64,000 nucleotides of DNA from Paulinella micropora (GCA_019918135.1 WBZZ01001002.1:77001-141000), one strand, 5' to 3'. Shown: positions 32,428 through 43,085, numbered from the stretch's first letter. Made by a program: numbers and translations. Notes: generated by a model from the sequence alone, not told the origin.

Positions 32428-32766
32428 TTCTTTTTTTCTTTGAAGCAGCGCTGGACACCAAAAAAATTCCAAAACTTCTTCTAGCTAGAAATTGTGCAGC
32501 AAAGAGTGCGGGGGGGGGGGTATGGGAGAGAGAGAGAAAAATGATGACAACTGTCAAAAAGGAGCGGAGAGAGGGGGGAAAAGGAGAGCGCACAAACCAG
32601 ACTTGCCCCTCCCCCCTTTCCCCCTTGCCTCCCGCCACTCTTCCAGTTTTGGTGTCATTAAGAAAAATCATTTCTTTTTTTTTCACTTTGCAGTAGAGAA
32701 ACACCACCTTGTAATTCACAAAAAAAAATTACAAAGCCCAAAGAGTACAAAAAAAGAACCTAAGGC
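32428..32766. other. Divergent intergenic region
   Basis: G run of 10 at 32511-32520, GA tracts, a C-rich block at 32606-32645 and A/T-rich sequence directly before the primase ATG. Holds the promoters of two divergent genes. No gene seen. Confidence 0.4.
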
Positions 32767-34077
32767 ATGTCCGAACCCGACAGCGAGCCAGAGACCGGCA
32801 AGCGAGGCCTGACAGCTGCTGCAGGAGACAGCGCCAAGCCAGTCAAGCGACCGTGCCTGCAGCCCGAACCCGAACTGCATGACGTTTGTCGCAAAAGCCA
32901 CGGGCCCTGCGAGGGCCATTTCTGCTACCGCTGCTTTCCTTCCGAGAAATCTGAGCCGAAGGGGTACCGCTTTCGCGTGAAAAATGCAGACAGCGACAAA
33001 TACGCCGACCAGATTATCGCCGCAGACCGGCATTATGTAGCGTGCTGGTTCGACGAGAAGTTTGGGCCGTGGGTCGTGGACAGCAGTTTCGAGCAGCGCC
33101 TGGAACGCCTGCTGGCTGCCCCCGCAGGCCAGCGCCAGTGGACTACGGTGATGCTGGAAGAACAGCCTATTGGGCTCAAGCTAGACATCGACGAGCAAGC
33201 TAAGAAAGTGCAGAATGACGCTGGGGGGCAGAGGCCGCCCGCAACCAGTAACCACGCAGTGCGCGAGCTGGCGGAAGTTTGGTTCAGGGACCTGGTGACA
33301 GGAGTGAATGCCCTGCTGCGCAAACGAGGAACGGCCCCGTTGGCCGAGCAGGACTTCCTGGTGGTCGCTGACCTGTACAAGCCAGGCGGCCAACTTTCTA
33401 TGCACGTGCACAGCGACTACCTGCGCTTCCGCACGCCCAGCGATCTCAAGGCATTTGTCGCAGAGCTGAAGGAGGCATTGGCTGTTTCAGCGCCGAGGCT
33501 CTCGGAGGCCGTGGACCTCAACGTCTACAACCATCGTCAGCTGTTCAAGCTTCCCTTCCAGAACAAGCCCAGACGGCAGTCCATGCTGCCCCTGGCAGGT
33601 GTCGGGGCGCAGCTGAGCGAACGCGACGCGCTGGTCACGGGGCTGGCGCACAAGCCCGGCGACTACTGGCCCGCCGAGGCCAGGGTGATGCCCGCGGACG
33701 TCCCTGTACGTCGTCCAAAACAGACCCCTCGCGACGGCAGCGGGGGTAGTGGCGCGGGTGCTCAGGGGCAGGACGGGAGGCTCGATGCTCCAAGTGCAGG
33801 CAAAAGATGGTTCTGCCAGAAGGTGGTCACTGAATTCTTGCGCCAGCAGCGCCACCACTGCGACGTCAATTTCAAACTCGTCAAGAAAGAAGCCAACCGC
33901 ATGTACGTGGAGTATGACAAGAACAGCGCAGGGTCCCGACAGCACCCGTGCCCTGCCTACGACGGCCGTACTCATGACAGAAATAACGCTTCGATTAGCG
34001 TCGGCAAAGAATTCATGCACGTGTCCGTCTACTGCTTTGCTCGCGTACAGTTTTTCGGGTCTGTCCGCCTGCTTTGA
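32767..34077 (+). CDS. PrimPol/AEP-type DNA primase
   Basis: 436 residues in one frame. Archaeo-eukaryotic primase motifs are in order. KLDIDEQ near residue 140 is the acidic metal-binding motif. SMHVHSDYLRF near 210 is the S-x-H-type motif. VDLNVYNHRQLFKLPFQNK near 255 carries the third Asp with the nucleotide-contacting Arg/Lys region. The C-terminus has CPAYDGRTHDRNNASISV, like the Cys...His-x-x-Asn zinc motif of PrimPol and herpes UL52 proteins, but the frame stops soon after and the usual final Cys pair is not seen. It would prime viral DNA synthesis. The end overlaps the next gene by about 100 bases. No helicase domain is fused. Confidence 0.7.
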   Translation: MSEPDSEPETGKRGLTAAAGDSAKPVKRPCLQPEPELHDVCRKSHGPCEGHFCYRCFPSEKSEPKGYRFRVKNADSDKYADQIIAADRHYVACWFDEKFGPWVVDSSFEQRLERLLAAPAGQRQWTTVMLEEQPIGLKLDIDEQAKKVQNDAGGQRPPATSNHAVRELAEVWFRDLVTGVNALLRKRGTAPLAEQDFLVVADLYKPGGQLSMHVHSDYLRFRTPSDLKAFVAELKEALAVSAPRLSEAVDLNVYNHRQLFKLPFQNKPRRQSMLPLAGVGAQLSERDALVTGLAHKPGDYWPAEARVMPADVPVRRPKQTPRDGSGGSGAGAQGQDGRLDAPSAGKRWFCQKVVTEFLRQQRHHCDVNFKLVKKEANRMYVEYDKNSAGSRQHPCPAYDGRTHDRNNASISVGKEFMHVSVYCFARVQFFGSVRLL

Positions 34078-36670
34078 CGTTTCAGGGCTAAAGGTGTCAA
34101 CCAGTTCGTTGCGCGCCACCTTTGCGAATTCGCCGTGTCTCAAGTTTGCCAACGCTACCGCGTGGGATCTTTCGCGAACGGTAGACGTGGTGTGGATGTT
34201 CAATGGTACAGCCGCGCTCGTGATTTCGGGTTGGGAGGGGTGGGACATGTCACGCGTCATCAATGCGACGGGTATGTTGGCGGGTGCCATTGAGCTGTCG
34301 GGAGACCTGTCGCGCTGGCAGCTCAATAGCCTACAAGATGCATGGCAGCTGCTGGCAGGCGCGCCTCAGCTGGTGCAGAACCTGAGCGGCTGGCACACTA
34401 ACATGACACAAGAGGCGTGTCTGCAAATGGTGGAGACATCTGGCCTGGCCAACTGGCAGGCGCCGCTACAATGCCAGCAATGGCTACCGTCACTGACGCC
34501 AACCATTTCACTGACTAACTCGTTGACGCCCACCATTTCAATTACGCCCACCATTTCAGCAACGGCTAGCGTTTCAGTGCCGCCCAGCGTTTCGGTGAGC
34601 CCGACCATTTCAGTGACCCCGACCATTTCAATGAGCCCGACCATTTCAATTACGCCCAGCGTTTCGGTGAGCCCGACCAATTCAATTACGCCCACCATTT
34701 CAGCGACCCCGGCCATTTCAATTACGCCCAGCGTTTCGGTGAGCCCGACCATTTCAATTACGCCCACCGTCTCGGTGACCCCGACCAATTCAATTACGCC
34801 CACTGTCTCGGTGACCCCGACCATTTCAATTACGCCCAGCGTTAAACTTTCGGTGAGCCCGACCATTTCAATTACGCCCACCATTTCAGCGACCCCGGCC
34901 ATTTCAATTACGCCCACCGTCTCGGTGACCCCGACCATTTCAATTACGCCCACCATTTCAGCAACCCCGACCATTTCAATTACGCCCACCGTCTCGGTGA
35001 CCCCGACCATTTCAATTACGCCCAGCGTTTCGGTGAGCCCGACCATTTCAATTACGCCCACCATTTCAGCGACCCCGGCCATTTCAATTACGCCCACCGT
35101 CTCGGTGACCCCGACCATTTCAATTACGCCCTCCATTTCAATGAGCCCGACCATTTCAGTGACGCCCACCGTGTCGGTGACCCCGACCATTTCAATTACG
35201 CCCTCCATTTCAATGAGCCCGACCATTTCAGTGACGCCCACCGTGTCGGTGACCCCGACCATTTCAATTACGCCCAGCGTTTCGGTGAGCCCGACCATTT
35301 CAGTGACGCCCACCATTTCAGTGACGCCCAGCGTTTCGGTGAGCCCGACCATTTCAACGACGCCCAGCGTTTCGGTGAGCCCGACCATTTCGATGACGCC
35401 CACCGTCTCGGTGACCCCGACCATTTCAATGACGCCCACCGTCTCGGTGACCCCGACCATTTCAATGACGCCCACCGTCTCGGTGACCCCGACCATTTCA
35501 ATTACGCCCAGCGTTTCGGTGACCCCGACCATTTCAGTGACGCCCACCATTTCAGTGACGCCCAGCGTTTTGGTGACCCCGACCATTTCAGTGACCCGTA
35601 CTGCCTCTCCCACAATTTCAGTGACCTAGACCGTTTCAATGACCCCCACTGTTTCTCTGTCGCTAACCCCCACCGTCTCTACTTCCACCATCTCGCTTAC
35701 TCCCACCGTCTCAGTGACGCCAACCGGTTCGCTGTCGCGGAGCCCTACTGTCTCTCTGACGTCTACCATTTCCACCACCCAGACCGCCTCCCCGACCATC
35801 TCGCTTACACGCACAATTTCGCTGACCCCGACCATTTCAATTACGCCCACCGTGTCACTAACCCCTACCACCTCTGTCACACCAACGCCAACCGTCTCGA
35901 TCACGCCTACGATTTCAATCACCCCAACCCCGACCGTCTCGATCACGCCTACGATCTCCATCACCCCAACCCCGACCGTCTCGATCTCGCCTACCATCTC
36001 TGTCACTAGCACCGCCACGCCTACCGTCTCTGTCACCAGCACCGCCACGCCCACCAAATCGCCCAGCTGCCAACCGGCGGCGACCGTCGTGCCAACGTAC
36101 ACCTCGACCGTCGCTTCCGGGGCCTGGAGCATAACCGCCACGGCTGCAAATAGTCCAAATCTTCCCTGGAACAGCATGGACGGCACGACGTCCACGTGGT
36201 GGGCCTCGGCGGTCGGGAAGTACGGCGGCACGGCCACGGGCCAGCAGGTTTATTGCCAAGCGAAAACAACCGCGTACTCTACCGTGGTGTCTGGGGTCAC
36301 TACCTACGGCGAGTTGGTCAAAATCTCTTCAACCACCGCTTCGGCCAAGCTCCAGTCCGTCAACGTGTGCTTGACCGCGACGGGGGCGAGCGGAGAATTT
36401 GCGGGGCCCAGTGCTATAACGTTTGCGGTGTCTAACGACGGGACCAGCTGGGGCTCCCTGACGACTACAAGCCTGACCTGGTCGGGGACGGCGGGCCAGT
36501 GCCAGTTGGTATTAACCATCGGGGCTTCGACTGCCTGGTTGCAGTACAGATTCATCATCACTTCCATGTACTATTCCTTGCCCAGCGGCCAGTCGGGTTG
36601 TAATGTGATGACTGCAGCTTACGCGGCTGAGCTAACTACAACTCTAAACCAGCAAGCATACTGCGTCTAG
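33974..36670 (+). CDS. BspA-like protein with long Thr/Pro repeats and discoidin-like end, broken
   Basis: About 900 residues. The first part has BspA/DUF285 units (NATAWDLSRTVDVVWMFNG, SGWEGWDMSRVINATGML, LSGDLSRWQLN). From 34498 to about 36060 follow ~45 units of TISITPTVSVTP type, a mucin-like stalk. The last ~200 residues are a discoidin/F5-8C-like domain (WNSMDGTTSTWWASAVGKYGG) related to the end of the protein at 19656-21357. No convincing signal peptide is seen and the beginning overlaps the primase gene, so the N-terminus may be lost. About one break. Surface adhesion is the likely role. Confidence 0.6.
34498..35990 (+). repeat. Coding minisatellite, 36-nt units
   Basis: Units of 36 nt of the form accatttcaattacgcccA plus gcgtttcggtgagcccg encode T-I-S-I-T-P-S-V-S-V-S-P. 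Variants (atttcagtgacg, gtctcggtgacc) are shuffled, and there are higher-order blocks of about 72 nt. After 35640 the units degenerate. The repeat is open on both strands; the plus strand is favoured because it continues in frame into flanking folded domains. Confidence 0.8.
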
Positions 36671-37318
36671 TTCGAACCTAGAATTTGTAGATCAGCACGT
36701 TGTTGCGATGTGTCTGCAAGGAGCAGGTACAAATAAATAAAACTTCGCCTGACATTTGCGAGCAGAGCTGAAGAAGACTTCCACCTTCTGATTTTTATTT
36801 TAAAAAAACAAATCCTGCACTGAGCCTGAGAGAACATACTGGTCGGCATCTGTGTTAGCCCCGGCCGTGTCTGCAAGTGCGGTTGGCTATCCGTGCAAAA
36901 GGCACTTTGCCTTTTGTGCTTGGCAACCGTGGGATGATTTCGTTCAGGCTCGTGTTGATAGCCAAGACCTCAGTGGTACAACCAGGTGTATCGGACTGGA
37001 CCTTGGGACTTATTTAAGCTGGCAAGCACCGGTCCCTGCAGGTAAAACTCCATGGCGCGATTTGTCTTCAACTTCTTTTTGCAAATTGAGGGGGGGGGGG
37101 GCCGCCAACCCCCCCCCCCAGCAGGAGGACGGGGCAAGGCCGCCATTCCCCCCCCCCCCCCCAAAAGCCGCCAAAGGAACCGAAAGACTTCTCAGACAGT
37201 GCCCTCCCCCTGCGCCATTTCCTCCCCCATCCCGCAGGCAGGCCCTTCTTTGTTTTTTGGTGTGTGTATTGTTTAGCTTTGTTTATTTTTAGCCTTTACC
37301 CAGGCGCACTAACCCCTG
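36671..37318. other. Intergenic, possibly holding a gene remnant
   Basis: Contains A/T-rich 3' sequence (36725-36800), a moderately protein-like open stretch at 36852-37080 without ATG, then G run 37090-37100, C runs 37110-37119 and 37148-37162. I cannot assign the open stretch; a decayed gene is possible. Confidence 0.35.
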
Positions 37319-37850
37319 ATGCTGCCAACTGCCGCCGCTCCGCGAGGCGAACTGTTGCTGTCCTTGTCTGGCGCGTTCGTGCCGCTTGCCTTGCGCCCCG
37401 ACTCGTTCGACCTGCAAGGCAAGCGGCTGCAGGGCACCCTCGAGGCCGACGGCTCGTTGCGGCTAGACAGTGTCACGCTGTCCGACGACCTGAGCGTGCG
37501 GGCCGAGGACGCCCGGGCGACGGCGGCGCACGTACTGCAGAAACGGCGCGAGGATGTGCGGCTGGTGCAGCAGGACCTGCTGGCGCTGGAGTGCAAGCTG
37601 CGCCAGCCCCCTGCTGAGGACGACGACGACGAGACTGTCGCGCCAAATGAGGCGGAGGTCGTGAGGCTGAACCAACTGCTAGGTCAACACGAGCGCGAGA
37701 TCGAACGGCTAGAACAGCAGCGCCAGCTCACGGTCACGTACACCGAGACCACCGAGACCAGCACAGTTGTGCTACCCCCGGGCGTGATCGTGTCGGTCCC
37801 GGCGCTGGCCGCCACGCCGCTGCTCTGGTGCCCGCGGCTCGAGCCTACAG
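37319..37850 (+). pseudogene. Gene cut off at the edge of block X
   Basis: About 177 codons from an ATG at 37319 up to the block boundary at 37851; a further 14 codons of foreign sequence follow before a stop. The N-terminus looks like a small beta domain (LLLSLSGAFVPLALRPDSF, GTLEADGSLRLDSVTL), followed by a charged coiled coil (LQKRREDVRLVQQDLLALE, then NQLLGQHEREIERLEQQRQ). The 3' part is missing. Function unknown. Confidence 0.55.
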
Positions 37851-38772
37851 GCAGGAGGTCGCGCCGTTTCCCCAGAGGGGGCAGCGCGTAGCACATCAGC
37901 AGCCCTACGCGGTAGGACGCGAACAACTCTGCTGTCGTCAGCCAGGCCTGCGCCACTTCCGGGTGTTCCTTTTGGAATGTAGCGTACGAGGCCGAGGCGG
38001 CTATGGTCGGGTGGGCTAGGCACAGCGCCGAATAAGCGTCAGCGCCGCCCTGGAGGCGTGTAAGGGGGTGCCTGCCGTTCCAAGTATCAGTACCAGCGCA
38101 GGAGCTGTGCATCCTCTTGACCTGTGTAGTTACATCGAGCGGTGTGTACATAACCTTGAACATGTCGCTTGGTGCCGTGCTGGGCTGCGTAGACGCAAAC
38201 AAGGCCGCCTGTGTACAAGGGCTATACACGCACAGTTCGTATTCCGGGCCTGGCTTCAAGATCTTGAACAAGAAATCCGCCGCATAATGCCGATCGACAG
38301 GGCTGCCAGTAGAAGGGGTCGCGGCGAACAGGCTCAGCGCGCAAGACGCTTGACAGGAAGTTATGGCCGCTTGGGACAGGTCGCAGCCCGCAGGAAACGA
38401 GGCCAGAGAACCGTGAAATGCATTTGTAAGCTCAGAGGATGGCCCGGGTGTGCCTGTTGTGCCGGGCCTCTGTTTCGCTTCTCGTCCCTCTTCTTCTTCT
38501 TCCAGCTGGCCATTTGCATATTTCACGACTCGCAGGCGCGTTCCGTCTAGCAGGAAGTTTTCGCAGGCCTGCGCGGCCAGCTCCGCGATTAGCTTGGCAG
38601 AGGACAAACTCTTTTTGTCTTTGTAAATCTCCTTAAAACGTTTGTGCTGACTTGTGTCTTGTACTTTGTCGGTTACTAGTTTGTCGGTCCCCGGGGCAAC
38701 GGCGTGTTGCTGGATCAGCGCGCCAGCGGGACATGTCAGCAAAAAGTAGAAAAAAAGCAAGGCTCTCCGCAT
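37851..38772 (-). pseudogene. Gene Q, copy truncated at 3' end
   Basis: Starts at the ATG with a signal peptide (MRRALLFFYFLLTCPAGA) and covers about 307 codons identical in layout to the complete copy at 47934-49268, then meets the block boundary. About 137 C-terminal residues are missing. The frame is also open for 80 codons before the ATG with protein-like composition (FDEDYFEDQKLEIIFGPP). That stretch may be coding in its own right, and its relation to the small upstream gene is unclear. Confidence 0.7.
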
Positions 38773-39143
38773 CGGGAAGACAAAGCTAGCATCGCCACTA
38801 ACTTTGCCTTTGTACATAGGCGGGCCAAAGATAATCTCAAGTTTTTGGTCCTCGAAGTAATCTTCATCGAACTTTTTTTTGGCGCTGCTAGTACTGAATG
38901 GACTGAAGTAACCAACAAATTCTTGCTCAATAGTCTGCTGTTCTGAGATTTTTTGTAGTAATCCTTGAATATGGCAAAGCTGGTTTTCCGGAATTCTTGG
39001 GCTGACGTCCAACCAGAGACTACAATGTAGTTTTCAATAAACTTGTTGAGCACGCCACTGCACCGTTCATCGCCGTTCCAAACAGTTTCCAATTTGCCTG
39101 CAAAGTCTCTGTAGGTTAGGACCGTGGCTTGAATTACTCTGTC

Positions 39144-39413
39144 CTAATCACAATTTGTGTTCAAGCTTCTGCCGTCGCTTTTTGAGAGGTCCCTATCAAT
39201 GTCCCAATGAAGCAGACTGTTAGCACCATACAGAATGGGTGGACAAGGCGCTCTGAGAAGAGAGCACTTGAAAGAACCTAGTCTCCCTATAATCTGGACG
39301 TTTATTGCGAGATCAATCATGGCGCCTTCTTGTTCCTGACGTAACTTGGCTATGGACAGCAACGTGGTCACAACCTTGCGGAGCGTGTCTCCCAGGGTAA
39401 CTGGTTGACTCAT
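39144..39413 (-). CDS. Small helical protein (block X, copy 1)
   Basis: 89 residues from ATG (MSQPVTLGDTLRKVV). The N-terminal half is amphipathic helical (VVTTLLSIAKLRQEQEGAMI); the rest has an Ile-rich strand and a polar tail. Identical in copy 2. Coding signal continues in other frames downstream towards gene Q, so this may be the first part of a broken longer gene. Family unknown. Confidence 0.4.
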   Translation of the reverse strand: MSQPVTLGDTLRKVVTTLLSIAKLRQEQEGAMIDLAINVQIIGRLGSFKCSLLRAPCPPILYGANSLLHWDIDRDLSKSDGRSLNTNCD

Positions 39414-39888
39414 CTGGAGAGCGAGACCACAACCCAACACGTGTGAATCGAATCTCTAAAACGAAGAATATTAAAAACAAGGGGCAAGCAGAAAAAAAGG
39501 CAGGATGACTCTTTGCTTTTAATCTTTCTTTCTAATCCTTCGTTCCACTTCCTTCTCTCTCTCCCCCCCCCTCCCCCCACAATCCGTCCCCGCCCGCAAA
39601 AAAGCTGCACGAGAAAAAAAAAGCGAACATAACAAATGAGCGGGAAGGGTGGAAAGGAGCAAAACTGTTTAAATAAGTAAAATGCAGACGACATTAGTAA
39701 TGAAGGGGAGGGAAGCATTTACAAGATGTACAAGAAGGGGGGATGGGACAGTTAAGTCCGGCTCAATCCTCCGACCCCAACCCACTCCCCTGCTAATTGT
39801 TTTCTTCACTCTACATCTTTTTTTAATAGGAAAAGTTTTGCCAACAAAACAAAACCTTAAACAACAATTTACCTGAATAAAGAAAAAG
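39414..39888. other. Intergenic in block X, copy 1
   Basis: C-rich tract near 39565-39580, A runs and A/T-rich ends. The small minus-strand frames are low-complexity. It separates the start of the small gene from the 3' end of gene R. The same stretch occurs at 49910-50385. Confidence 0.4.
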
Positions 39889-42645
39889 TTACACTTTCTG
39901 TGTGCGGATTCGCTCGTGCACGTAGGGCTTCGATGTTTCATACGACAGCAGTACTAATCTTTCCTGCTTTGGCCTGAGACGGCGCGTAGCCAGAAGAAAA
40001 GGAGTTCGGAGCGCAATATTTTCGGCCATGTTGAATTCTGAGCCAAAGACAGTTACAAATCTCGAGACGAGGTCTTCGTTGTCGGAATTAAATTCACAGA
40101 CGACCAGCTTGACAGTGCTAATCTTGCTGATAGCGACTGCAATTGTCTGCCACAGTACAGCTACTTTCGGTGGCATAGCAAAATTTAGCCAGACTGCTTC
40201 GTGTTTGCTGATTCCACTTTGTATCCATTTCAGCAACTCTTGTTCCATTTGATCTATGGACACCGATGTTGTTGACTTGAAAGCTAATGTAGTTTTGCCA
40301 AACGTGCATAAAAACCGCGGTCTTGTTGCGGGGCAATCCATGAGGATTTCTACGTATTGGTCCTTTGTTTCGGGCAGCCTAGACAGCTCGTACTGGCGAA
40401 AGAATTGCTGGTCCTGCATCGTCAGGGGCGATCGTCCATATTTTAGAAAAAGGCCCCGCCGGTCGACGACTGTCTTGGGCAAGAGCCGGGACAGCCCTTC
40501 CGAAAGCGGGGCGCCAACGGTACCGGAGAACAGCATGTTATGGGCCGTGAGCAGGAGTCTGGTCTTGATGGCAGGAGGCAACTGTACCTCATGCTCCCCC
40601 CGGACTACTTGGTCCAGTGCCAGGACCCTGACTATGCCCTCCAACTGCTTCGCCGCCACCTCCCGATCTTCCAGAAAAGACGAGGGCTTGCAGACCGAGT
40701 CCCACGTGTCGCCGGGAAGTCCCAGTAACACTTCGAAGGCCAACTCTTTAGGCTGTGCCGAGCACAGCGCCCGCCGGAACTTAGTCCAGCAAGATTCAGG
40801 AGCTCCTTTGGCCACTTGCATTGTGGCCTTGCCCTGCCAGCGCCATACCAGTACGGCTGTTTGGCACTCCTCCTGGGCGGCGGCGTTGCGGGAGATGTTT
40901 ATCGAAGGTACTAGCGCGTACGTGTAGCCCTTAGGAATCTTCTTCAGCTGTTCGAGGAGAAAGCCGCGCTTTGCGGCCGCAGCCGCGCCGGGTACAACTT
41001 TCGACGGAACAGCTGGCTTGGTTATGCGCGCTTTCCCCCGTTTCTTGCGCGGTCGCTTTCCCAAGGCTTTGCGCGTGTCTTCGATCTCCTGCTTTTTCTT
41101 TGCCAAGGCCTCCTTTTGCTGCTTTAAAAGAGTGACGCTCTCTAGAAAGGCTTCCAGATTCCGCTTCGAATCATCGTCGGGTGCGATTTTTGCAGCAGCT
41201 TCTATGACCTGTATGGCGTCATTGTTGACCGTTGGTGGGTTGCTCAGCAAATGAGCCATTGCGTCATGGAACTCTGCTTTCAGATTGATGTCCTTTTCCA
41301 GTACGGGTACATGAAACTGACCATCCGGCAAGTCAACTGTACGTGCCTCATCCGCCGCATTCAGCACTAATTTTTCTGCGTCACCTACCAGGGCTTCTGC
41401 CTTTGCTGCCTCTATTTCCAACTCCTGGAGCACCTGGACCGCGTCTTCTTGGGCTGCTGCGTCATCTGGAACCCCGTCAAGTACCTGTTGACCTTCTTCT
41501 TTTGCCAAACACTGCGTCGTCGCGCCTTCTTCTTGGACTGCTGCCTCGTCTGGATTCGCGTTAGGTATCCCTTCGCCTTTGTTCGACGAGGAGCGTTTTC
41601 TGCGCACTTTCTGGCTTTTCCTGGGCTTTGCTTTGGTCAAGGCCTCCAGCTCTTTGTCGACAGCCTGTAGCGTCGCTGCGGTTTCGTGCAATTCTCGCTG
41701 AAAAAGAATCATGGCGTTTCCCAATATTTTAAATGTCATCTTGGATTGGACATTATCTGTGCTGCCTGCAAGAGCGTCTATGATCTCTGAGATTTCCTGC
41801 TCATTTGCTGCGAGTTCATTCTCGTCCTGCAATGGTCGCGCTTTGTCCCAATCAAGTCCCGTTATAAAATCGAACAGGTCTCCCAAATTTCCTTCCTTTC
41901 CCTCTTGATTAAGAACAATACCAGCCGGCCTTGGAATTTTACGAGCGTTTGCAATCGCCGTTTGGAGTGCTTGTCTTGTTGCTTTTAGGTTGGTTGTTGC
42001 CTTTCGTTTCTCTGTTTCCAATTCCTGGAGCTTCTGGAACGCGGTGGGTTGGCTAACGGTTGCTTTGGATGGAACCGAGTTGGTTGTGTTTTGGTCCTCC
42101 TCATTCAACGAAATATTCTCGTTGTGGGGCCTTTCCTCAACTTGGTCGTAAGTCTCATAATCCCCGGACGCTGTTGGATCCGGTAGACTCGGCATTGCGC
42201 CGTTATGGCGTTGGGGAAACATCGCGAGCTGCTCTCCATAACCGAGATTAGATGGTGAAACAATGCTTGCGTCGTCTTGCTTTTTCGCGGCGTCGGCAAG
42301 AATTATGCCGGTTTGCGGATGGCCGGATTTCTCCTGTTTAACCGCGACACTTGCAGGTTGTTCCGCGCGGGGGGGTTTGCTACTTGGCGCACTACTAGGG
42401 CTTGGACGTGGTGGCGATGCGCGCGGTTGTCGTACTGTAAGAGCGGCCGATGAGGCAGGCTGTTCCGCGCGGGGGGGTTTGCTACTTGGCGCAGGAGGGC
42501 TTGGACGTGGTGGTGCTGCGCGCAGTGCCTGTCGTACTGTAAGAGCGGCCGATGAGGCAGCCGCGTGCGTGGCCTGCTGTTTCGCACTGGGGGTTGACGC
42601 AGGAAATAAAGATAGAAGAACAGAGTCTCTGTCCATGCTTGTCAT
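39889..42645 (-). CDS. Gene R: large unrecognised protein, 918 residues
   Basis: Single open frame. The start is taken at the first ATG (42645); the frame stays open upstream through an acidic Gly-Gln-Asp-Glu repeat up to the edge of the inverted repeat (42801), so the original N-terminus may be lost. Domain view: disordered Pro/Ala/Ser region with a direct repeat (SSAALTVRQ...PPRAEQPAS twice), then long Glu/Lys/Ala-rich coiled-coil segments (residues ~200-560), a basic patch (KRPRKKRGKARITK), and a C-terminal ~330-residue globular domain with Trp and Cys. Nuclear or virion-core association is possible from the basic patch. No family recognised. Copy 2 is truncated. Confidence 0.6.
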   Translation of the reverse strand: MTSMDRDSVLLSLFPASTPSAKQQATHAAASSAALTVRQALRAAPPRPSPPAPSSKPPRAEQPASSAALTVRQPRASPPRPSPSSAPSSKPPRAEQPASVAVKQEKSGHPQTGIILADAAKKQDDASIVSPSNLGYGEQLAMFPQRHNGAMPSLPDPTASGDYETYDQVEERPHNENISLNEEDQNTTNSVPSKATVSQPTAFQKLQELETEKRKATTNLKATRQALQTAIANARKIPRPAGIVLNQEGKEGNLGDLFDFITGLDWDKARPLQDENELAANEQEISEIIDALAGSTDNVQSKMTFKILGNAMILFQRELHETAATLQAVDKELEALTKAKPRKSQKVRRKRSSSNKGEGIPNANPDEAAVQEEGATTQCLAKEEGQQVLDGVPDDAAAQEDAVQVLQELEIEAAKAEALVGDAEKLVLNAADEARTVDLPDGQFHVPVLEKDINLKAEFHDAMAHLLSNPPTVNNDAIQVIEAAAKIAPDDDSKRNLEAFLESVTLLKQQKEALAKKKQEIEDTRKALGKRPRKKRGKARITKPAVPSKVVPGAAAAAKRGFLLEQLKKIPKGYTYALVPSINISRNAAAQEECQTAVLVWRWQGKATMQVAKGAPESCWTKFRRALCSAQPKELAFEVLLGLPGDTWDSVCKPSSFLEDREVAAKQLEGIVRVLALDQVVRGEHEVQLPPAIKTRLLLTAHNMLFSGTVGAPLSEGLSRLLPKTVVDRRGLFLKYGRSPLTMQDQQFFRQYELSRLPETKDQYVEILMDCPATRPRFLCTFGKTTLAFKSTTSVSIDQMEQELLKWIQSGISKHEAVWLNFAMPPKVAVLWQTIAVAISKISTVKLVVCEFNSDNEDLVSRFVTVFGSEFNMAENIALRTPFLLATRRLRPKQERLVLLSYETSKPYVHERIRTQKV

Positions 42646-42800
42646 GTTTGTGAGAGGCAATGATTTTCCAGAACTGATTTGGCCTGGATTCTTTTGGTCT
42701 GGTCCCTCTGCTGACTTTTCGCCTTCTTGGTCTTCGCCGTCTTGGCCTTCGTCGTCTTGGCCTTCGCCGTCTTGGCCTTTGCAGTCTTGGTCGTCGTCGT

Positions 42801-43085
42801 CGTGACGGTGCGTGTCCACGACGGAGCGAACCCTATGAGCTCTAATTCGTTGTACTCGACATAGGGCGCGGAAACTGCTAGGGGCACTTGAAACTCTTGC
42901 CCATTGTCGGTGAAGGTGGCTAAAGATCTACAGATCGAGTCAACCTAACCACGCGATTCAACGACGACGCGGACTTGGGACCCTGACCCCAGGGGAATTA
43001 CCGAGCGAACCCTCGCAAAGGCAGTGGAATCGCCCCAGACCGCACCGAACGCAACCGCGGCGTGTAGCAGCAGCAGCGGCAGCAT
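42801..43085 (-). pseudogene. 5' fragment of glycoprotein gene G
   Basis: Corresponds to the first 285 bases of G, including the signal peptide, read on the minus strand. It ends at the arm boundary and runs on into gene R sequence. It is a broken partial copy with no complete product. Confidence 0.8.

Larger units (their letters stand above)
37851..41241. repeat. Duplicated block X, copy 1 (3.39 kb)
   Basis: Direct repeat of 48347-51738 with only scattered differences. It contains the 5' part of gene Q, the small MSQPVT gene, a long intergenic stretch, and the 3' part of gene R. The left edge cuts gene Q and the gene at 37319. The right edge runs on into the rest of gene R, so here X is in its original setting on that side. 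Confidence 0.9.

Noticed and set aside
34366-35613. Minus-strand frame of 415 codons with Val-Gly-Val-Thr-Glu repeats
   Set aside because: Antisense of the Thr/Pro repeat; the plus strand joins BspA-like and discoidin-like domains.
36852-37292. Plus-strand frame of 146 codons
   Set aside because: No ATG, runs through G and C homopolymers, and only about 70 codons look protein-like. Listed as possible remnant only.
42642-42887. Frame joining glycoprotein residues to a Thr/Lys/Ala repeat
   Set aside because: It crosses the edge of the inverted repeat; a chimera made by the rearrangement, without its own start signal.
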